Positions 8,945-18,534 are shown, counted from the first letter of the stretch. The stretch: 64,000 bases of DNA from an uncultured Eubacteriales bacterium (GCA_902786465.1 CADACQ010000008.1:62001-126000); one strand, 5' to 3'. The notes: generated by a model not told the origin, from the sequence alone. A program made the numbers and translations.

Positions 8945-11900
8945 ATGATCTCCAAATTCAGCGTTAAAAAGCCCTTCACCGTGCTGGTGGCGGTCATATT
9001 GGTCCTGGTTTTGGGCACGGTCTCCGTGACCAGGATGACCCCTGACCTGCTGCCGGAGATGAGCTTCCCCTACATCGTCCTGGTGACCCCCTACGTGGGC
9101 GCCGCCCCGGAGGAGGTGGAGACCACCGTCTCCAAGCCCCTGGAGCAGAGCCTGGCGGCCCTGGACGATCTCAAGGAGATAGCCTCCGTCTCCTCGGAGA
9201 ACGTGTCCGTGGTGTATCTCACCTTCGAGGACACGGTGAACGTGGACCGGGCCATGCTGGACATCCAGCAGGTGGTGACCCGTCTCAAAGGGGATTGGCC
9301 GGAAGCGGTGGGCACCACCAACATGCTGGAGCTGTCCACGGACCTGATCCCCACGGTGGTGGCGGCGGTCCACTATAAGGACATGGACCCCATCGACCTC
9401 TCGGGCTTCGTCAGCGACAAGCTGATCCCGGCCCTGGAGGGCACCAACGGCGTGGCGTCGGTGAACGCCACGGGCCTGGTGGTGGAGCAGATCGAGATCG
9501 AGCTCAACAAGGAGAAGATCACCAAGCTGAACCGAAGGCTCTACGACTCCATGGACGAGGCGGCCCAGGCGGCCTTCGACAAGATCGACGAGGGCCAGCA
9601 GAAGATCGACGAGGGCCGGCAGGAGCTGGAGAGCGCCCGGACGGAGCTGGACAAGGGCCAGCAGGCCCTGTGGACCGGCAGCACCGCCGCCGAAATAGGG
9701 TTCCGGGACGCCCGGGCCGAGCTGGACAAGAACAAGAAGGAGCTGACGGACGCCATCGCCATGATGGAGGACCAGCGGGCCGAGCTGGTGGCCCAGCGGG
9801 ACAGCCTTCAGGAGCAGCGGCAGCTGCTCAGCGCCCTGCAGTCGTCCATCGCCCTTTTGGAGGGCCGGAAGGCGGCGCTGGAAGCGTCCATCGCCGAGAC
9901 CAGCGCCCGGGAGGACATGACCCCTGAGGAGAAGGCGGCGGCGTTGGCCGATCTGCAGATGGAGCTGGACGGGGTGAACCAGGGCCTGGCCCTCATCGAG
10001 GTGCAGCTGGCGCAGAACGGCCTCTCCGAAGGGCAGATCGCGGAGATCCTGGATCAGATGGATCAGCTGGACGCGGGCATCGCCACCCTGGACGAGAACA
10101 TAGAGGCGGCCAAGGCCGGCCTTGCCCAGGTCCAGGGCGGCTATACCGAGCTGGACAAGCAGCAGACCTCCGTCAACGGTCAGCTGATCGGCGCCCAGCA
10201 GCAGATCGACGAGGGCCGCAAACAGATCGAGGACGGGGCGACGGCCCTGGAGACCAGCCAGCAGCAGCTGGACAACGCCCTGGCCGAGGCCACGAGTCAG
10301 CTGGCCGCCGCCAAGGATGCGGCGGACCTCCACACCATCCTCACCAAGGAGCTGGTGGCCCAGCTGGTCCAGGCGCAGAACTTCGAGATGCCCGCCGGGT
10401 TCGTGTCCGACGGGGACGTGAGCTGGATCGTCAACGTGGGCGACAAGGTGAAGGGCGTGGAGGCCCTGGAGAACGTGGCCATCCTGTCCCTGGGACTGGA
10501 CGGCCTGGATCTGGTGCGCCTCGCCGACGTGGCCGACGTGCGCATCGTGGACAACAGCGACACCACCTACGCCCGCATCAACGGGGAGAACGGGGTCCTG
10601 CTCACCTTCACCCGCCAGAGCGCCTACGCCACCGCCACCGTGGCGGACACCATCGACGCCAAATTCCGGGAGCTGGAGGCCCAATATCCGGGGCTCAGCT
10701 TCGTGTCCCTCATGGACCAGGGGGACTACATCCATATGGCCATGTCCGCCGTGGTCCAAAGCCTGCTTTTAGGCGGCGCGTTGGCCATCCTCATTCTGTT
10801 CCTGTTCCTCAGGGACATCCGGCCCACCTTCGCCGTGGGCATCTCCATCCCCGTGTCCGTGCTCTTTGCACTGGTGCTCATGTATTTCTCCGGGGTCACC
10901 ATGAACGTGATCTCCATGGCGGGCCTGGCCATCGGGATCGGCATGCTGGTGGACAACTCCATCGTGGTCATCGAGAACATCTATCGGCTCCGGGCCGAGG
11001 GCATGGCGCCCAAGGAGGCCGCCATCCAGGGGGCCCGGGAGGTCATGGGGGCCATCACCGCCTCCACCTTGACCACCATCTGCGTGTTCGTGCCCATCAT
11101 CTTCGTCCACGGCATGACCCGGCAGATCTTCATGGACATGATCCTGACCATCACCTATTCCCTCATGGCCAGCCTCATCGTGGCCCTCACCGTGATCCCC
11201 GCCATGGCCCAGGGGCTGCTGCGGCGGAACGTGAAGCCCATGAGCAACCTGGCGAAAAAGCTCATGGGGGGCTTCGAACGAACGGTCCGCTTCACCTTGC
11301 GCCATCGGGCGCTGGCCCTGCTGCTCGCTTTGGCGCTGCTGGGCGGGTCGGCCTGGTATTCCCTGCGGCAGGGCTATGAATACTTCCCCGAAAGCGGCGG
11401 CACCCAGATCTCCATCACCGTGTCCGTGCCGGAGGAGTACACCTTCGAGGACCGGTGCCGGGTGGCGGACGAGATGATGGCCGCCATGGAAGCGGTGCCC
11501 CACCTCACCGACATCGGCGGCATGATCAACGGCGGCATGGAGAGCCTGGTGGGCCTGTCCTCCGGCGGCGGGGACCAGATCACCGTTTACGCTCTGGTGG
11601 ACGAGAACAGCGGCTACAGCAGCATCGAGGCCACGAAGGACATCCGGCAGGTCCTGGCCCCCTTCAAGGGGGAGGTGGACTTCGAGGTGGCCACGGTGTC
11701 CACCATGAGCATGGGCTCCATGCTCCAAAGCGGCGGCTTCACCATGAACATCTATTCCAACGATCTCGACGATCTACGCATGGCGGCCAAGGCCGTGGCG
11801 GAGCGGCTCAAGACGGTGGAGGGCCTCAAGGAGGTCACCGGCGGGGCGGAGGACACCTCCCCGGCCCTGCACATCACCGTGGACAAGGAGAAGGCCATCG

Positions 11901-12892
11901 AGCACAATCTGACCACCGCCCAGGTGTATCTCGCCATCGTTCAGGAGCTGACCAGCTCCGTCAGCACCTCCCAGGTCACCACCAGCACCTCCGCCCTCTC
12001 CGCCACCATCCATTCGGCGGACGGGGACACGGATCGGCAGAAGCTGGAGAAGATGACCGTCACCGCTACGCAGCGGGACGGCACCACCGAGGAGGTACCC
12101 CTGAAGGACATCATCACCATCTCGGAGACCGAGACCCTTTCCTCCATCCACCGGCTGGAGCAGCGGCGGTACATCTCCGTCACCGCCACCGTGGTGGACG
12201 GCTACAACGTGACGCTGGTATCCACCGAGGCCCGCCGGGCCCTTCAGGACGTGGAGCTCCCCGAGGGCTGCCAGGTGGAGTACGCCGGCGAAAACGAGAC
12301 CATCATGGACGCCATGAAGGATCTGGTGTTTTTGATGCTGCTGGGCGTGCTCATCATCTACCTCATCATGGTGGCCCAGTTCCAGTCCCTGCTCTCGCCC
12401 TTCATCGTCATACTGACGGTGCCCCTGGCCTTTACCGGCGGCTTCGTCGGGCTGCTGGCGGCGGGCTTCCATATGAGCATCGTGTCCATGGTGGGCATGA
12501 TCATGCTGGTGGGCGTGGTGGTCAACAACGGCATCGTGCTGGTGGACTGCGCCAACCGGCTCCGGGAGGAGGAGGGCTTAGCTAAGCGGGAGGCCATCGT
12601 GAAGGCGGCCACCATGCGCATCCGGCCCGTGCTTATGACGGCCCTCACCACCATATTGGGCCTGCTGCCCCTGGGCGTCGGCATGGGCACCGGGGCGGAG
12701 ATCATCCAGCCCGTGGCCATCGTGTGCATCGGCGGCCTCACCTACGCCACGCTGATGACCGTGTTCATCGTCCCCGTGCTCTACGACATCCTGCGCCGGG
12801 ACAAGAAGCCAGAGCCCGCGCCTCAGCCGGAAGCGGCCCCTGAGCCCCAGGGACCCACCGGGTCCCCGGACCCGGCGCCGGTCGCAGACTGA
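8945..12892 (+). CDS. RND-family efflux permease with a long coiled-coil insertion
   Basis: The protein (1315 residues) is a proton-driven exporter of the AcrB/SwrC family. The first membrane helix is at residues 12-32. The helix-4-type motif GLAIGIGMLVDNSIVVIENI (near 658) carries the Asp used in proton transfer; the second half has VVVNNGIVLVD and ends in a Pro-rich cytoplasmic tail. Classical RND pumps have about 1030 residues. The excess lies mainly at residues 200-460, a heptad-rich Glu/Gln/Asp/Lys/Leu segment with repeats such as QKIDEGRQELESARTELDKG, placed in the first extracytoplasmic loop. Gram-positive bacteria lack an outer membrane, so this arm may replace an adaptor protein. No adaptor gene is adjacent. 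It is transcribed alone. Confidence 0.9.
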   Translation: MISKFSVKKPFTVLVAVILVLVLGTVSVTRMTPDLLPEMSFPYIVLVTPYVGAAPEEVETTVSKPLEQSLAALDDLKEIASVSSENVSVVYLTFEDTVNVDRAMLDIQQVVTRLKGDWPEAVGTTNMLELSTDLIPTVVAAVHYKDMDPIDLSGFVSDKLIPALEGTNGVASVNATGLVVEQIEIELNKEKITKLNRRLYDSMDEAAQAAFDKIDEGQQKIDEGRQELESARTELDKGQQALWTGSTAAEIGFRDARAELDKNKKELTDAIAMMEDQRAELVAQRDSLQEQRQLLSALQSSIALLEGRKAALEASIAETSAREDMTPEEKAAALADLQMELDGVNQGLALIEVQLAQNGLSEGQIAEILDQMDQLDAGIATLDENIEAAKAGLAQVQGGYTELDKQQTSVNGQLIGAQQQIDEGRKQIEDGATALETSQQQLDNALAEATSQLAAAKDAADLHTILTKELVAQLVQAQNFEMPAGFVSDGDVSWIVNVGDKVKGVEALENVAILSLGLDGLDLVRLADVADVRIVDNSDTTYARINGENGVLLTFTRQSAYATATVADTIDAKFRELEAQYPGLSFVSLMDQGDYIHMAMSAVVQSLLLGGALAILILFLFLRDIRPTFAVGISIPVSVLFALVLMYFSGVTMNVISMAGLAIGIGMLVDNSIVVIENIYRLRAEGMAPKEAAIQGAREVMGAITASTLTTICVFVPIIFVHGMTRQIFMDMILTITYSLMASLIVALTVIPAMAQGLLRRNVKPMSNLAKKLMGGFERTVRFTLRHRALALLLALALLGGSAWYSLRQGYEYFPESGGTQISITVSVPEEYTFEDRCRVADEMMAAMEAVPHLTDIGGMINGGMESLVGLSSGGGDQITVYALVDENSGYSSIEATKDIRQVLAPFKGEVDFEVATVSTMSMGSMLQSGGFTMNIYSNDLDDLRMAAKAVAERLKTVEGLKEVTGGAEDTSPALHITVDKEKAIEHNLTTAQVYLAIVQELTSSVSTSQVTTSTSALSATIHSADGDTDRQKLEKMTVTATQRDGTTEEVPLKDIITISETETLSSIHRLEQRRYISVTATVVDGYNVTLVSTEARRALQDVELPEGCQVEYAGENETIMDAMKDLVFLMLLGVLIIYLIMVAQFQSLLSPFIVILTVPLAFTGGFVGLLAAGFHMSIVSMVGMIMLVGVVVNNGIVLVDCANRLREEEGLAKREAIVKAATMRIRPVLMTALTTILGLLPLGVGMGTGAEIIQPVAIVCIGGLTYATLMTVFIVPVLYDILRRDKKPEPAPQPEAAPEPQGPTGSPDPAPVAD

Positions 12893-12902
12893 CGGCAACA
12901 CA

Positions 12903-12936
12903 CAAAAAAGCGGCAGACCGTTTTCGGTCTGCCGCT
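12903..12936. terminator. Bidirectional terminator between the RND gene and the Ig-like protein gene
   Basis: A perfect 12-bp stem (AGCGGCAGACCG / CGGTCTGCCGCT, loop TTTT) is flanked by an A-run on the left and a T-rich stretch on the right, and it separates two convergent genes. Confidence 0.85.
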
Positions 12937-12968
12937 TCGCTTTGCTTTGGGATCCTTGATCCGTTCCG

Positions 12969-15089
12969 TCAATTGATCTCCCAGCTGCCGCCGGCGGGAT
13001 CCCGAGGATAATACACGGTCCCGGGAACGGTGGGCGACGGAGAGGCGGTGGAGATGCCCCGGAAGCGGACCTCGTAGGTGGTGCCCTCGTCCAGGCCGGT
13101 GACCCGGAACTTCAGCACGGCGTTGCCGGCGAACTGATACTTCACGTCGTTGATGATCCAGGTGTCTACGGCGCAGCCCTTGGGAAGCTTGGTGGAGATG
13201 AAGATGTCCAGCTTGCCGCCGGGCAGCGTCTTGCGGGTCACGGGGTTGGTGTAGTTGTTCTCGAAGTCGAACTCCAGGTATTCCTGGCCCGCCGGGCTGC
13301 CGGAGGCGTTCATGAACTGGCCCCAGCAGTTGATGCAGTGCATGACCATGGGGATCTGCTTCTCCAGCTCCCGGGCGGCATAGGGCCGGGGGTACTTGTT
13401 GGTGGGGGAGACGCCCTTGAACACCGGCTCGATGGTGGTGGCCTCGTTGAGATCCACAAGGCGGAACTTGACGACCTTGGTGTTGGTGAACTCGTACTTG
13501 ACGCCGTTGATGAGCCAGTAGGCGATCTCGGCCTTCCGGGGGATCACGGCGGTGACGTAGCAGGAGAGGGTGCCGGCGGGGCAGTAGGTATTGGTGACGG
13601 GGCTGTAGTAGGCCTCCTCGAAATCGAACTCCGTGTACTTGGTGCCGGAGGCGTTGTTGTTCTTGGTCAGCAGCTGGAAGAAGCAGTTGACGGTCCTAAG
13701 CACCTTGCGCTCGTGGTAGTAGGCCTGGATGACGCAGGCGTCCTCGGCGACGAAGACGGCGGATGAGCCGGACTCGTAGTCAGGCTCGCCGTTGATCTCC
13801 CAGTGGTCGAAGACGAAGCCCTCGATGTTCTCCGCCTCGCACTGCAGCAGGGTTTCCCCCACGATGGGGACCTGGGTCTCGCCGTTGATGGTGCAGTGGA
13901 TGCCCTCGGCGTATTCCGGCTCGGGGGTGGGCTTGGGGGTCTTGGTGGCCTTGGGGGTGGCGGTGGTCTGGGGGGCGTTGGGCGCTTCGGTCACCTCCGG
14001 CTCATCGGTGACCTCGGGCTCCTCGGTGGGCTGGGGCGTGGTGGTGATGGCCTTGGGCGTGACCTCCACCGGCGGTTCGGTGTCGGGGACCGTGGAGGAG
14101 CCGTCGGAAAGGACCACGATGCCGGCCTTGTTGCTGGTGGCGGAGCCGTCGTCCCCATAGAACACGCAGTAGGCGGACCAGCCGTTCATGGAGGCGGGGA
14201 TGTTGCGGAGCTTGATATGCTCATTGGTGGCGCCGGAGACCGTGAGGCCGGGGAAGTAGGACGAGGCCTCCTTGGCGTCCACTACGGTGCCGCCCTTGGT
14301 GAAGTACCAGTGGCGGCTGTTGGCGTTGTCCGCCCGGGAGATGAACCCGCAGGAGCCGCCCTCCTGGACGGTCTCTCCGTAGGGGTGCTTGGTGATCTTC
14401 ACCGGGCCCTTCTCCACCAGGACCTCCACCGAGGTGGAGAACCATTTCTCCTCGCCGCTCTTGGAGAGGAGCTTCAAACTCAGCTTCACCTTCTGCTTGC
14501 CCGCCTTGGTGAACTTGGTGGGGGAGATCTTCATGTTCTTCTGGCTCAGCTTGGTCACCGTGTGCTTCTTGCCGTCCTCCTCCCGGTATTCGTGACCGGA
14601 GATGGACAGGCCCGCGGTCTTGAAGGACTCGCCGACCTTATACACGGTCTTCTTGGGCTGGGCCGCCACGAAGATGTCCGTGTAATACGCGGTGGGAGAA
14701 TCGCCGGACTCGTTGACCGTCACATAGAGGGAGGCGGTGAAGGTTTCAGTGCTGCCGCTTTTTCCAATGGCGTGGTACTTCACCGTCACCTTCTGACTGC
14801 CCGCTTTGGTGAATTTGGAGGGAGAAAAAGTCAGATCAGCATGCTTTATTGTGAGGTACTTTATAGTTGGTTTTCCAACGTTGCTGTAAACTCTGGCCTG
14901 TACCACCATCCCGGCGGGATCGAAGGATTCCCCGATCTCATAGGTCATCTTGCTTGGATTCGTTTTGATCGTGATCTCTTTGACCCAAGTGGCCGGCTCG
15001 GCGAACGCAGGCGCTGCGAAGGACAGCACCATCACCAGCAGCAGCCCCAGGCTGATCCATCGTTTGACGCGGAAAGAACCGGTTTTCAT
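12969..15089 (-). CDS. Secreted multi-domain protein with bacterial Ig-like and InlB-type repeats
   Basis: A signal peptide ends at AFAEP (about residue 31). Two homologous domains of about 95 residues follow (each with YxIGESFxxAG or YKVGESFKTAG, and a TKAGxQKV stretch), of the bacterial Ig-like type. Then come an Ig-fold region (near 230-330), a Thr/Pro/Glu linker (about 335-400) and three C-terminal repeats with xxHWEINGE, YWLINGVKYEF or TWIINDVKYQF, like Listeria-Bacteroides repeats. No LPXTG motif, transmembrane tail or enzyme domain is visible, so it is probably released or held non-covalently. Adhesion or scaffolding is a guess. Start ATG 15089 follows a purine-rich AAAGGGGG site; the gene has its own promoter. 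Confidence 0.8.
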   Translation of the reverse strand: MKTGSFRVKRWISLGLLLVMVLSFAAPAFAEPATWVKEITIKTNPSKMTYEIGESFDPAGMVVQARVYSNVGKPTIKYLTIKHADLTFSPSKFTKAGSQKVTVKYHAIGKSGSTETFTASLYVTVNESGDSPTAYYTDIFVAAQPKKTVYKVGESFKTAGLSISGHEYREEDGKKHTVTKLSQKNMKISPTKFTKAGKQKVKLSLKLLSKSGEEKWFSTSVEVLVEKGPVKITKHPYGETVQEGGSCGFISRADNANSRHWYFTKGGTVVDAKEASSYFPGLTVSGATNEHIKLRNIPASMNGWSAYCVFYGDDGSATSNKAGIVVLSDGSSTVPDTEPPVEVTPKAITTTPQPTEEPEVTDEPEVTEAPNAPQTTATPKATKTPKPTPEPEYAEGIHCTINGETQVPIVGETLLQCEAENIEGFVFDHWEINGEPDYESGSSAVFVAEDACVIQAYYHERKVLRTVNCFFQLLTKNNNASGTKYTEFDFEEAYYSPVTNTYCPAGTLSCYVTAVIPRKAEIAYWLINGVKYEFTNTKVVKFRLVDLNEATTIEPVFKGVSPTNKYPRPYAARELEKQIPMVMHCINCWGQFMNASGSPAGQEYLEFDFENNYTNPVTRKTLPGGKLDIFISTKLPKGCAVDTWIINDVKYQFAGNAVLKFRVTGLDEGTTYEVRFRGISTASPSPTVPGTVYYPRDPAGGSWEIN

Positions 15090-15152
15090 AAGTCGATAAC
15101 CCCCTTTGCGTGTTTCGGTATGTCAGCAATGAGCAGAATTGTATACACATAC

Positions 15153-15181
15153 AGTATACCCTGCATTGAAAACCAGCGCAA
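15153..15181 (-). promoter_or_regulatory. Promoter of the Ig-like protein gene
   Basis: Minus-strand TTGCGC (15176-15181), 17-base spacer, TATACT (15153-15158). Confidence 0.65.
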
Positions 15182-15217
15182 GAGTCTTTCTGCAAAAAAA
15201 GGAGCCGAACGGCTCCT

Positions 15218-15895
15218 TTACAGGCAAAGTCGGTCCTCGGCCTCCCGGTGGCGGGTGACGTAGCGGAGGGCGTTGCGGTCCTCCGGGGCGAAGGGCCGAT
15301 CGGGGAGCTCCAGTTCGTACCGTTCCGAGGCGTTGACGAGCCGGGTGCCCCCCTGAAGGAGCTCCCGCGCCGGCAGGGGCCAGCCCCGCATGTGCACGTG
15401 GCCGTGGACCCAGAGGGCGGGCTCATACCGGTCTAAAAGCTTACGGAAGCAGGCGAAGCCCCGGTGGGGCAGGTCCTCCTCGTCGCCGAGGCCCCGGGGC
15501 GGGGCGTGGGTCACCACCACGTCCACGCCGCCGCTGCGCCACAGGGCGAAGCGGAGACGGGCGATCCGTTTGGCCATCTGCCGCTCCGTGAACTGCTGGG
15601 GGGCGTCGGGCCGATACTGGAGGCAGCCGCCGAGACCCAAAATGCGCAGGCCCCGATAGACCACCAGCTGATCGTCGATGCAGTCGCAGCCCTCCGGCGG
15701 CCGGCGGGCATAGCCCTCGTCGTGGTTCCCGTGGACGTAGAGGAGGGGGGCATGGGCCATGGTCACCAAAAAGGAAAGGTAGTCCGCCTTCAGATCCCCG
15801 GCGGACAGGATGAGATCGTACCCGTCCAGCCGCCCGGGCCGGTAGTGGTCCCACAGGGCCGGGCATTCCTCGTCGGAAACGGTCAGGATGCGCAT
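15218..15895 (-). CDS. Metallophosphoesterase of the calcineurin-like family
   Basis: The 225-residue cytoplasmic protein has the metal-site motifs of calcineurin-type phosphoesterases in order: SAGDLKADYL, HGNHDE, VTHAPP and HGHVH. The first motif, usually D-x-H, is replaced by VSDEE at residues 6-10, so one metal ligand may differ. Start ATG 15895 has GGAGGTG upstream and lies two bases after the stop of the BMP-like gene, so the two are co-translated. The substrate is unknown; nucleotides or phosphoproteins are typical for the family. Confidence 0.85.
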   Translation of the reverse strand: MRILTVSDEECPALWDHYRPGRLDGYDLILSAGDLKADYLSFLVTMAHAPLLYVHGNHDEGYARRPPEGCDCIDDQLVVYRGLRILGLGGCLQYRPDAPQQFTERQMAKRIARLRFALWRSGGVDVVVTHAPPRGLGDEEDLPHRGFACFRKLLDRYEPALWVHGHVHMRGWPLPARELLQGGTRLVNASERYELELPDRPFAPEDRNALRYVTRHREAEDRLCL

Positions 15896-15897
15896 GG

Positions 15898-17835
15898 CTA
15901 CACCTCCTGGGGCAGGTCCTCCGGGTGGAGGCCCAGCTCCCGCACCAGGGCTCGGGACATGGGCAGCAGCTCCTCGTAGGCGGGGATGGCGCCCTCCACC
16001 CCCTCCAAAAGGTAGTCCATGGTCAGCAGCTCCCGAGAGGAAAGGTCCCGGCTGCCGTCGTTCTTCATCTCTCCGTCCTGGCTCACCAGCTCCCGCTGGA
16101 AGGGCAGCAGGGCCCCGGTCTTGATCCGATCCATCATGGCGGCGGCCAGGGTGCGGATGCCCTCGGGCACCAGCTCCGTCATCTGCACGTCGATGACACC
16201 GCTGTCCATGCCCCACCAGTAGTTGATGGCCTCGGGGGCCTTCTTCTGGTCGTAGCTGCCGGAGAGGACCGTCCGGACCAGGTTCTCGTAGAGCTTCCCC
16301 CACATCCAGCAGGGGGAGGCTAGCGGCGAGAGCCGGCCCGCCTCGTCGATGAGGTAGGTGCCGTATTCCCCGAGGCCCATGTAGTGGGCGTTGGGCAGGG
16401 GCACGTCCCGGTTGGAGATCACCCGGGCGCCCCGGGCGATGAGCTTTTCCACCGCGTTCCCTTCAAGACAGCTCCATTCGAGGAGCACTTTTGCCCGGGG
16501 GTTGGTCATGCGGGCCCCCAGGGTGAAGGCGTTGATGGAGGCGGGCACCCCCAGAATGGGGTAGGAGGCCACGTAGCCGATGAGGTCGTTCTTGGCCATG
16601 GCCCCGGCGATCATGCCGGTGATGAACTTGCCCTCGTAGATGCGGCAGTAGTAGCTGCGGACGCTGGAAAGGCTGGTCCCGGCGGAGCAGTTCAAGAACC
16701 GCACCTTGGGGTACTTCACCGCCGCCTTCAACGTGGCGCTCAACAGGGGCGGCGTGGTGGTGAAGACCAGGTCCGCTCCCTCCTCCACCGCCTGATCGAG
16801 GAGGGCCAGCGTCTCCTCGGGCGTGTCGGCGTGGCGGTATTCCCGGACCGTCACCTGGTCGGGGAAGGCCGCCTGCAGGTGGGCCGCCCCCTGGGCGTGG
16901 CCCTTCGTCCAGGTGCTGATCTTTTCGTCCTGCTGGTAGATCATCCCCACGTTCAGCCGCTTGGGGGCGGGGGAGATGAGCTTGGTGATCAGGCTCGGCT
17001 GGGCTTCCTCCGGGGCGGTATGGACCTGGACGGGCTCCGGGTCCGCCGTGACCTGCACGTCCTCCCAGAGGCCCGACAGGGACTCCTTCAGCTCCTTGGC
17101 GTTCATGGTCCCCAGCTGTTCGTAGGGATAGACCCGCAGCCACAGGAGCAGGGCGTCCTCACATTTGAGGTCCTTGCTCTGCCCGCCCAGGGCGGCGAAG
17201 GCCTCCTTGAAATAATGGCAGCGGGCGGAGAACCGGCGGCGCTCCTCTTCGGTCCAGACTTCGCCGGGTTTCCGGTCCAGGGCGGCCAGGAGCTTGGCGT
17301 ATTCGCCGGGCTTTTGAAACTGTATGTCGTAGGAGCCCGTGGCCCGATGGAAGTCCACGAACTCGTAGTAGGCCCGGATGCGGGGATCGTCGGACCGTTC
17401 GGGCAGAATGCGGCGGATATCGCTCAAAATGCGGGTGTTCCCGAAGTGCTTGAGGACGCTGACCCGCTTGTTCCCCTCCTGGACGTAGAAGCTGCCCAGG
17501 TATTCGTAGCAGAGGATCGGGTCCCGAAGGCCCGTGTCGGAGAGGTGCGCCTCGCACAGGGCCATCCACTTCAGGGCGAACTCGGTCTCCTCCGGGAGCA
17601 GGGGCAGGAACCCCGCCGTCAGGGCCGAGATCCGGCCCCGGGTCACGGTGCCCACGATCCGGTCCATGGGGATCTCCTGGCTCCGGATCTCCTGGACGGC
17701 CATCTTGCTCATGTCCGGCAGCAACTCCTCCAGCACCGCCGGCTCCGGGTCTTTCCCCAGGGCCGTCAGCTTCGCCTGCTCCTTCTGGCCCTCCTTCAGG
17801 GCGGCCAGGTATTCTTCTTTCACAGTCAGATTCAT
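15898..17835 (-). CDS. BMP/PnrA-type ligand-binding protein with N-terminal ParB-like region, no signal peptide
   Basis: The C-terminal half (from about residue 285 of 645) matches the basic membrane protein fold that binds nucleosides: LNVGMIYQQDEKIS, DLVFTTTPPL, YEGKFITGMIAG, GMDSGVIDVQM. Instead of a secretion signal there is a 280-residue N-terminal domain with YVQEGNKRVSVLKHFG near residue 125, resembling the ParB/Srx nucleotide-binding core. The protein therefore seems to act in the cytoplasm, as a sensor rather than a transporter part. Start ATG 17835 is preferred over the in-frame TTG at 17856, because AAAGGT precedes it and the promoter would leave the TTG without a leader. No permease or ATPase genes accompany it. 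The phosphoesterase gene follows immediately. Confidence 0.75.
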   Translation of the reverse strand: MNLTVKEEYLAALKEGQKEQAKLTALGKDPEPAVLEELLPDMSKMAVQEIRSQEIPMDRIVGTVTRGRISALTAGFLPLLPEETEFALKWMALCEAHLSDTGLRDPILCYEYLGSFYVQEGNKRVSVLKHFGNTRILSDIRRILPERSDDPRIRAYYEFVDFHRATGSYDIQFQKPGEYAKLLAALDRKPGEVWTEEERRRFSARCHYFKEAFAALGGQSKDLKCEDALLLWLRVYPYEQLGTMNAKELKESLSGLWEDVQVTADPEPVQVHTAPEEAQPSLITKLISPAPKRLNVGMIYQQDEKISTWTKGHAQGAAHLQAAFPDQVTVREYRHADTPEETLALLDQAVEEGADLVFTTTPPLLSATLKAAVKYPKVRFLNCSAGTSLSSVRSYYCRIYEGKFITGMIAGAMAKNDLIGYVASYPILGVPASINAFTLGARMTNPRAKVLLEWSCLEGNAVEKLIARGARVISNRDVPLPNAHYMGLGEYGTYLIDEAGRLSPLASPCWMWGKLYENLVRTVLSGSYDQKKAPEAINYWWGMDSGVIDVQMTELVPEGIRTLAAAMMDRIKTGALLPFQRELVSQDGEMKNDGSRDLSSRELLTMDYLLEGVEGAIPAYEELLPMSRALVRELGLHPEDLPQEV

Positions 17836-17864
17836 ATATGCGTACCTTTTTTTCAAATCGCCCT

Positions 17865-17893
17865 ATAGTATCAGACCGTCCGCCAAAATGCAA
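17865..17893 (-). promoter_or_regulatory. Promoter of the BMP-like / phosphoesterase operon
   Basis: Minus-strand TTGCAT (17888-17893), 17-base spacer, TACTAT (17865-17870). Confidence 0.55.
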
Positions 17894-17983
17894 GAGTAAA
17901 ATGGTGGATCGACGGCTGCGAAAACAGGCGGTTTTCATCCGCATGTCGGCAGGGGAGGGGGTTCGCCGTCCTTCGACGACCCC

Positions 17984-18012
17984 TTTTCAAGACGGTTGGG
18001 AAATGATATACT
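17984..18012 (+). promoter_or_regulatory. Promoter of msrA
   Basis: TTTTCA, 17-base spacer, TATACT preceded by TGA (extended -10). Transcription would start about 25 bases before the msrA start codon. Confidence 0.55.
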
Positions 18013-18042
18013 GTCTTCCATCAACGGAAGGGAGTTCGTTTC

Positions 18043-18534
18043 ATGCAAACCATCTATCTGGCCGGGGGATGCTTCTGGGGCATGCAGAAGTTTTTCGATC
18101 AGTTCGCGGGGGTGACCGCCACCCAGGTGGGGTACGCCAACGGCCCCGACGCCGCGCCCAGCTACCAGGACGTGTGCCGAAACAGCGGCCACGCCGAGAC
18201 GGTGCGGATCGACTACGACCAGGGGAAGCTGTCCCTTGGGGAGCTCATGGACCTTTATTTTATGGTGATCGACCCTCTGTCCGTCAACAAGCAGGGGGGC
18301 GACGAGGGCGTCCAGTATCGGACCGGCGTCTACTACACGGACCCGGATCAGCTGCCGGCCCTTCAGGCCGCCTTCGACGCCGAGGCCGCCAAGGTGGGCG
18401 CGCCCCTTAAAGTAGAGCTGCTGCCCCTTCACAACTTCTTCCCCGCCGAGGAGTACCACCAAAAGTACCTCGAGAAGAACCCCGGCGGCTACTGCCACAT
18501 CCCCCAGAGGATGTTTTCATTAAGGAAGGATTAA
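18043..18534 (+). CDS. msrA: Peptide-methionine (S)-S-oxide reductase MsrA
   Basis: MsrA reduces oxidised methionine in proteins and is a cytoplasmic repair enzyme against oxidative stress. The catalytic motif GGCFWG is at residues 8-13, with Cys10 as nucleophile. The family stretches VGYANG, HAETVRIDYD and FFPAEEYHQKYL are all present. The length (163) suits a stand-alone MsrA without an MsrB domain. Start ATG 18043 follows GGAAGGGAG. It stands alone and is followed directly by one copy of the triple-hairpin element. Confidence 0.96.
   Translation: MQTIYLAGGCFWGMQKFFDQFAGVTATQVGYANGPDAAPSYQDVCRNSGHAETVRIDYDQGKLSLGELMDLYFMVIDPLSVNKQGGDEGVQYRTGVYYTDPDQLPALQAAFDAEAAKVGAPLKVELLPLHNFFPAEEYHQKYLEKNPGGYCHIPQRMFSLRKD

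Noticed and set aside
9541..10320. Possible tandem DNA repeat or CRISPR-like array in the RND gene
   Set aside because: The periodicity comes from heptad coding (Glu/Gln/Leu) in a coiled coil. Units are not identical in DNA and no spacer structure exists.
12969..13080. Sortase anchor at the end of the Ig-like protein
   Set aside because: The C-terminus has no LPXTG, hydrophobic segment or basic tail.
13915..14060. Microsatellite in the Ig-like protein gene
   Set aside because: The GGC/GTG-like periodicity encodes the Thr/Pro/Glu linker, as in several lipoproteins here. It is a protein linker.
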